Source of the DNA: HKST-UBA85 sp035654775
Lineage (GTDB): Bacteria; Bacteroidota; Bacteroidia; Flavobacteriales; Flavobacteriaceae
Direction: 5' to 3'
DNA: 64,000 nt
NCBI GenBank assembly: GCA_035654775.1
Contig: DASRWB010000033.1
Location: forward strand, 1 to 64,000
The notes beneath the pieces were generated by a model. That model made no database searches. It was given only the letters and a program-made list of their open reading frames with translations, and had not been told where the DNA came from. Made by a program: the position numbers and the translations under genes. Each line of letters opens with the position of its first letter. Position 1 is the first letter of the stretch. Of the stretch, positions 62,561 to 64,000 are shown in pieces.

Positions 62561-62637
62561 ATACGCTATAGATACGCCATACATACGCTATACATACGCT
62601 ATAGATACGCTATACATACGCTATAGATACGCTATAC
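62561..62637. repeat. Seven tandem 11-bp repeats
   Basis: Seven contiguous copies of ATACGCTATA[G/C]. The last base is G, C, C, G, C, G, C in order, and one copy has a single change (ATACGCCATAC, second unit). The spacer of about 310 bases between the SulP gene and the recombinase fragment holds only this array and transposase debris. No spacers separate the units, so it is not a CRISPR. Confidence 0.95.
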
Positions 62638-62782
62638 TTTTTGGCTTTCTGTGGTGTATTTTAAAGAAGAAAGGACACTGCAAGTGGCTGATTACTAATA
62701 TACTAAAATTATCGATATTGCGGGTGTATTTTTTTAAAAAATAGGCATCTTCTGTGGTAGTGGCTTTGTATTTCGTTGACAT
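62621..62782 (-). pseudogene. Decayed start of a REP-associated (IS200-like, RAYT) transposase
   Basis: A 53-codon frame begins MSTKYKATTTEDAYF (62782 to about 62738). As I recall, this is how Bacteroidota Y1-transposase proteins of the REP-associated (RAYT) group start. After about 16 residues the similarity stops, and the frame runs into the 11-bp repeat array. None of the catalytic HUH or tyrosine motifs is left. It lies 40 bases from the REP-like palindrome at 62834, which strengthens the reading. Confidence 0.45.
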
Positions 62783-62818
62783 AGACTTTTTCTAGTAAAG
62801 ATAACAATTATAACACTT

Positions 62819-63112
62819 TTAGATTCTGAGTGGGCACGGATTGCAAATCCGCGCTATCGGGTATTTCTTGTAAAATTTTTTCCAATAGTTTTTTTCTGAT
62901 TTTTTTTCTCTTAGTGTAAGTTTATTGACATCACAAATATGTAAATCAAAATTTGTTTTATTACAAAATTCTTCTAAATTATTTAATGTATATCTATAGT
63001 TTTCTATCGTGCCATTAGAAATTTTTCCTCCATTTTTTTTTAGTCTTTTACCAGATTTACTATCTTTAATAAACTGATTAAATAATGGAAGTACTGATTG
63101 GTTAACTTTCAT
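62819..63112 (-). pseudogene. N-terminal fragment of a tyrosine recombinase, interrupted
   Basis: The first about 83 residues read as a SAM-like core-binding domain of a phage-integrase-family recombinase: PLFNQFIKDSKSGKRLKKNG, GTIENYRYTLNNLEEFC and KNYWKKFYKK. Near 62863 the sequence switches to a REP-like palindrome translated as ARICNPCPLRI, and a stop follows. The catalytic domain (Arg...HxxR...Tyr) is absent anywhere downstream. The fragment is probably a dead relic, divergent from the secreted protein gene at 63128. Confidence 0.75.
62834..62854. repeat. REP-like palindrome
   Basis: GC-A-CGGATT-GCA-AATCCG-C-GC forms a stem of 6 plus 2 base pairs with one mismatch and loop GCA, in GC-rich DNA inside an AT-rich region. 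Translated remnants of this motif (ICNPCPLR) are, as I recall, common in Bacteroidota genomes. It marks the point where the recombinase fragment loses its homology. Confidence 0.55.
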
Positions 63113-63127
63113 GTCAATTTTTTAATT

Positions 63128-64000
63128 ATGAACAAATTTACATTTCTTATTCTTTTTTTACTTTTTCAAACCTCTTTTGCACAACTTACTGAATTAATAT
63201 CTGGGTTAGATAGTGTTACCAGGCTTTGTGTAGATGGAGATTTCCTGTATTATGCAGAAGACCATGCTGTTTCACGAATAAACCTTTTAGATGAAAATGC
63301 AACCTCTGAATTACTATATGATGGTTTTGATGAAGCTGGTGGAGTTGCAATTAAAGACAACTTATTATTTGTTGCTGATTTTGGTGATAGTAGAATATGG
63401 AAGATAGATATGAGTGCACAACCTTTTACTGCAACTGTTTTGAGTTTAAGCCCTTACCCTAACAGTCTTGACATCTATGGAGATTACCTTTATTGGACTG
63501 ATAATAATAATGACCAATTAAGAAAGGTGAATATATATACAGGTAGTACAAGCACTTCTACTCCTGTAGTTTATGGAAATGCTATGATAGGTATAGATAT
63601 TTATGAAAACTATTTATACTATTCTTATGATTTTTATTATGTATACCGAATGGACTTGACAGATGAAGAAGCTGAACATCTTTTGGTAGCAAATCAGGTA
63701 GACTATTCAAATGCTATTCTATTTCATAATGGCAATGTTTATGTAGGTTCTCCTGGTCCAAATGTTATAATGAGATATGATTTTACTAATGAAATACCAA
63801 ATAATGGTATTGAATTATTGAATCAAGATGATGGGCTATCATACCCAACTGGTTTAGCTATTCACAATGATATTTTATATATAGCAAATAGTTCAAGAAT
63901 TTATAAATATGATACTTCTCTCAGTACTCAAGAAAATTCGCTTAATAACTTAACTATTTATCCAAACCCAGCAACTAATTCAATTACTATTAATGGGTTA
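63128..64000 (+). CDS. Secreted beta-propeller protein with type IX (type A) sorting tail, partial
   Basis: The frame is open for 291 codons to the window edge. A signal peptide (residues 1-19, ending QTSFAQ) is followed by repeated propeller-blade motifs of the YWTD/NHL kind: LYYAEDHAVSRINL, LFVADFGDSRIWKID, LYWTDNNNDQLRKVN, VYVGSPGPNVIMRYD and LYIANSSRIYKYD. The segment LTIYPNPATNSITINGL at the edge is the start of a type A (Por_Secre_tail) sorting domain, so only about 60-70 residues are missing. It is predicted to be exported by the type IX system whose PorT component is at 3.9 kb. Binding partner or enzymatic role unknown. Confidence 0.88.
   Translation, partial: MNKFTFLILFLLFQTSFAQLTELISGLDSVTRLCVDGDFLYYAEDHAVSRINLLDENATSELLYDGFDEAGGVAIKDNLLFVADFGDSRIWKIDMSAQPFTATVLSLSPYPNSLDIYGDYLYWTDNNNDQLRKVNIYTGSTSTSTPVVYGNAMIGIDIYENYLYYSYDFYYVYRMDLTDEEAEHLLVANQVDYSNAILFHNGNVYVGSPGPNVIMRYDFTNEIPNNGIELLNQDDGLSYPTGLAIHNDILYIANSSRIYKYDTSLSTQENSLNNLTIYPNPATNSITINGL

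Noticed and set aside
62561..62637. CRISPR array
   Set aside because: Units are 11 bp, contiguous and without spacers, and no cas genes are nearby.

Overview
The window is chromosomal DNA from a low-GC member of the Bacteroidota, very probably family Flavobacteriaceae. The reasons are: type IX secretion components and cargo signals (PorT; a type B sorting tail at the left edge; a type A sorting tail at the right edge); the Bacteroidota promoter -7 motif TAnnTTTG in front of several genes; a short 287-residue primary sigma factor; an AccD without zinc-ribbon cysteines; a FtsZ with a very long tail; a mevalonate-pathway HMG-CoA reductase; and frequent TTG start codons. Almost all of it is ordinary, dense core genome. 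The clearly accessory parts are about 58.6-59.2 kb and 62.5-63.1 kb.

Layout. 0-13 kb: end of a secreted type IX cargo gene, TrkH/TrkA potassium uptake, UbiE/MenG quinone methyltransferase with PorT, a TrmH-type RNA methyltransferase, a BamA/TamA-family outer-membrane protein, class II aldolase, AccD, rpsO and pnp. 12.8-18.8 kb: a small lipoprotein, a membrane-anchored AraC regulator, a conserved unknown protein, rpoD, rpe, a CBS protein, an MtfA-like peptidase, and tRNA-Arg directly behind a GatB/YqeY gene. 18.9-34.3 kb: the complete leftward division and cell wall (dcw) cluster in the order mraZ-rsmH-ftsL-ftsI-murE-mraY-murD-ftsW-murG-murC-ftsQ-ftsA-ftsZ. It has tightly overlapping genes, an evident MraZ operator in front and a terminator behind ftsZ; murF, murB and ddl are absent.

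34.5-44.6 kb: an alpha/beta hydrolase, EngB, an oligopeptide-type ABC permease, a Prc-type protease, then surE - small membrane protein - lpxB - NlpC/P60 - comEC, and a thioredoxin-like protein. 44.7-50.6 kb: two tandem POT-family peptide transporters, then HMG-CoA reductase with a GHMP kinase (isoprenoid synthesis). 50.7-58.5 kb: a leftward envelope-biogenesis operon running coaX, outer-membrane barrel, TPR protein, lptC, small membrane protein, CNNM/CBS protein and a PpiD-like chaperone.

Accessory regions. Directly behind tRNA-Phe is a small GIY-YIG nuclease gene inside an approximately 372-bp unit that starts within the tRNA T-arm. The unit is followed by a truncated second copy whose tRNA T-loop is replaced by a 16-bp palindrome; this is the most interesting structure in the window. 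Past an S41 peptidase and a SulP anion transporter lie seven tandem 11-bp repeats, a decayed REP-associated transposase start, a REP-like palindrome that interrupts a tyrosine recombinase fragment, and the beginning of a secreted beta-propeller protein. No rRNA, CRISPR array or intact prophage was seen.
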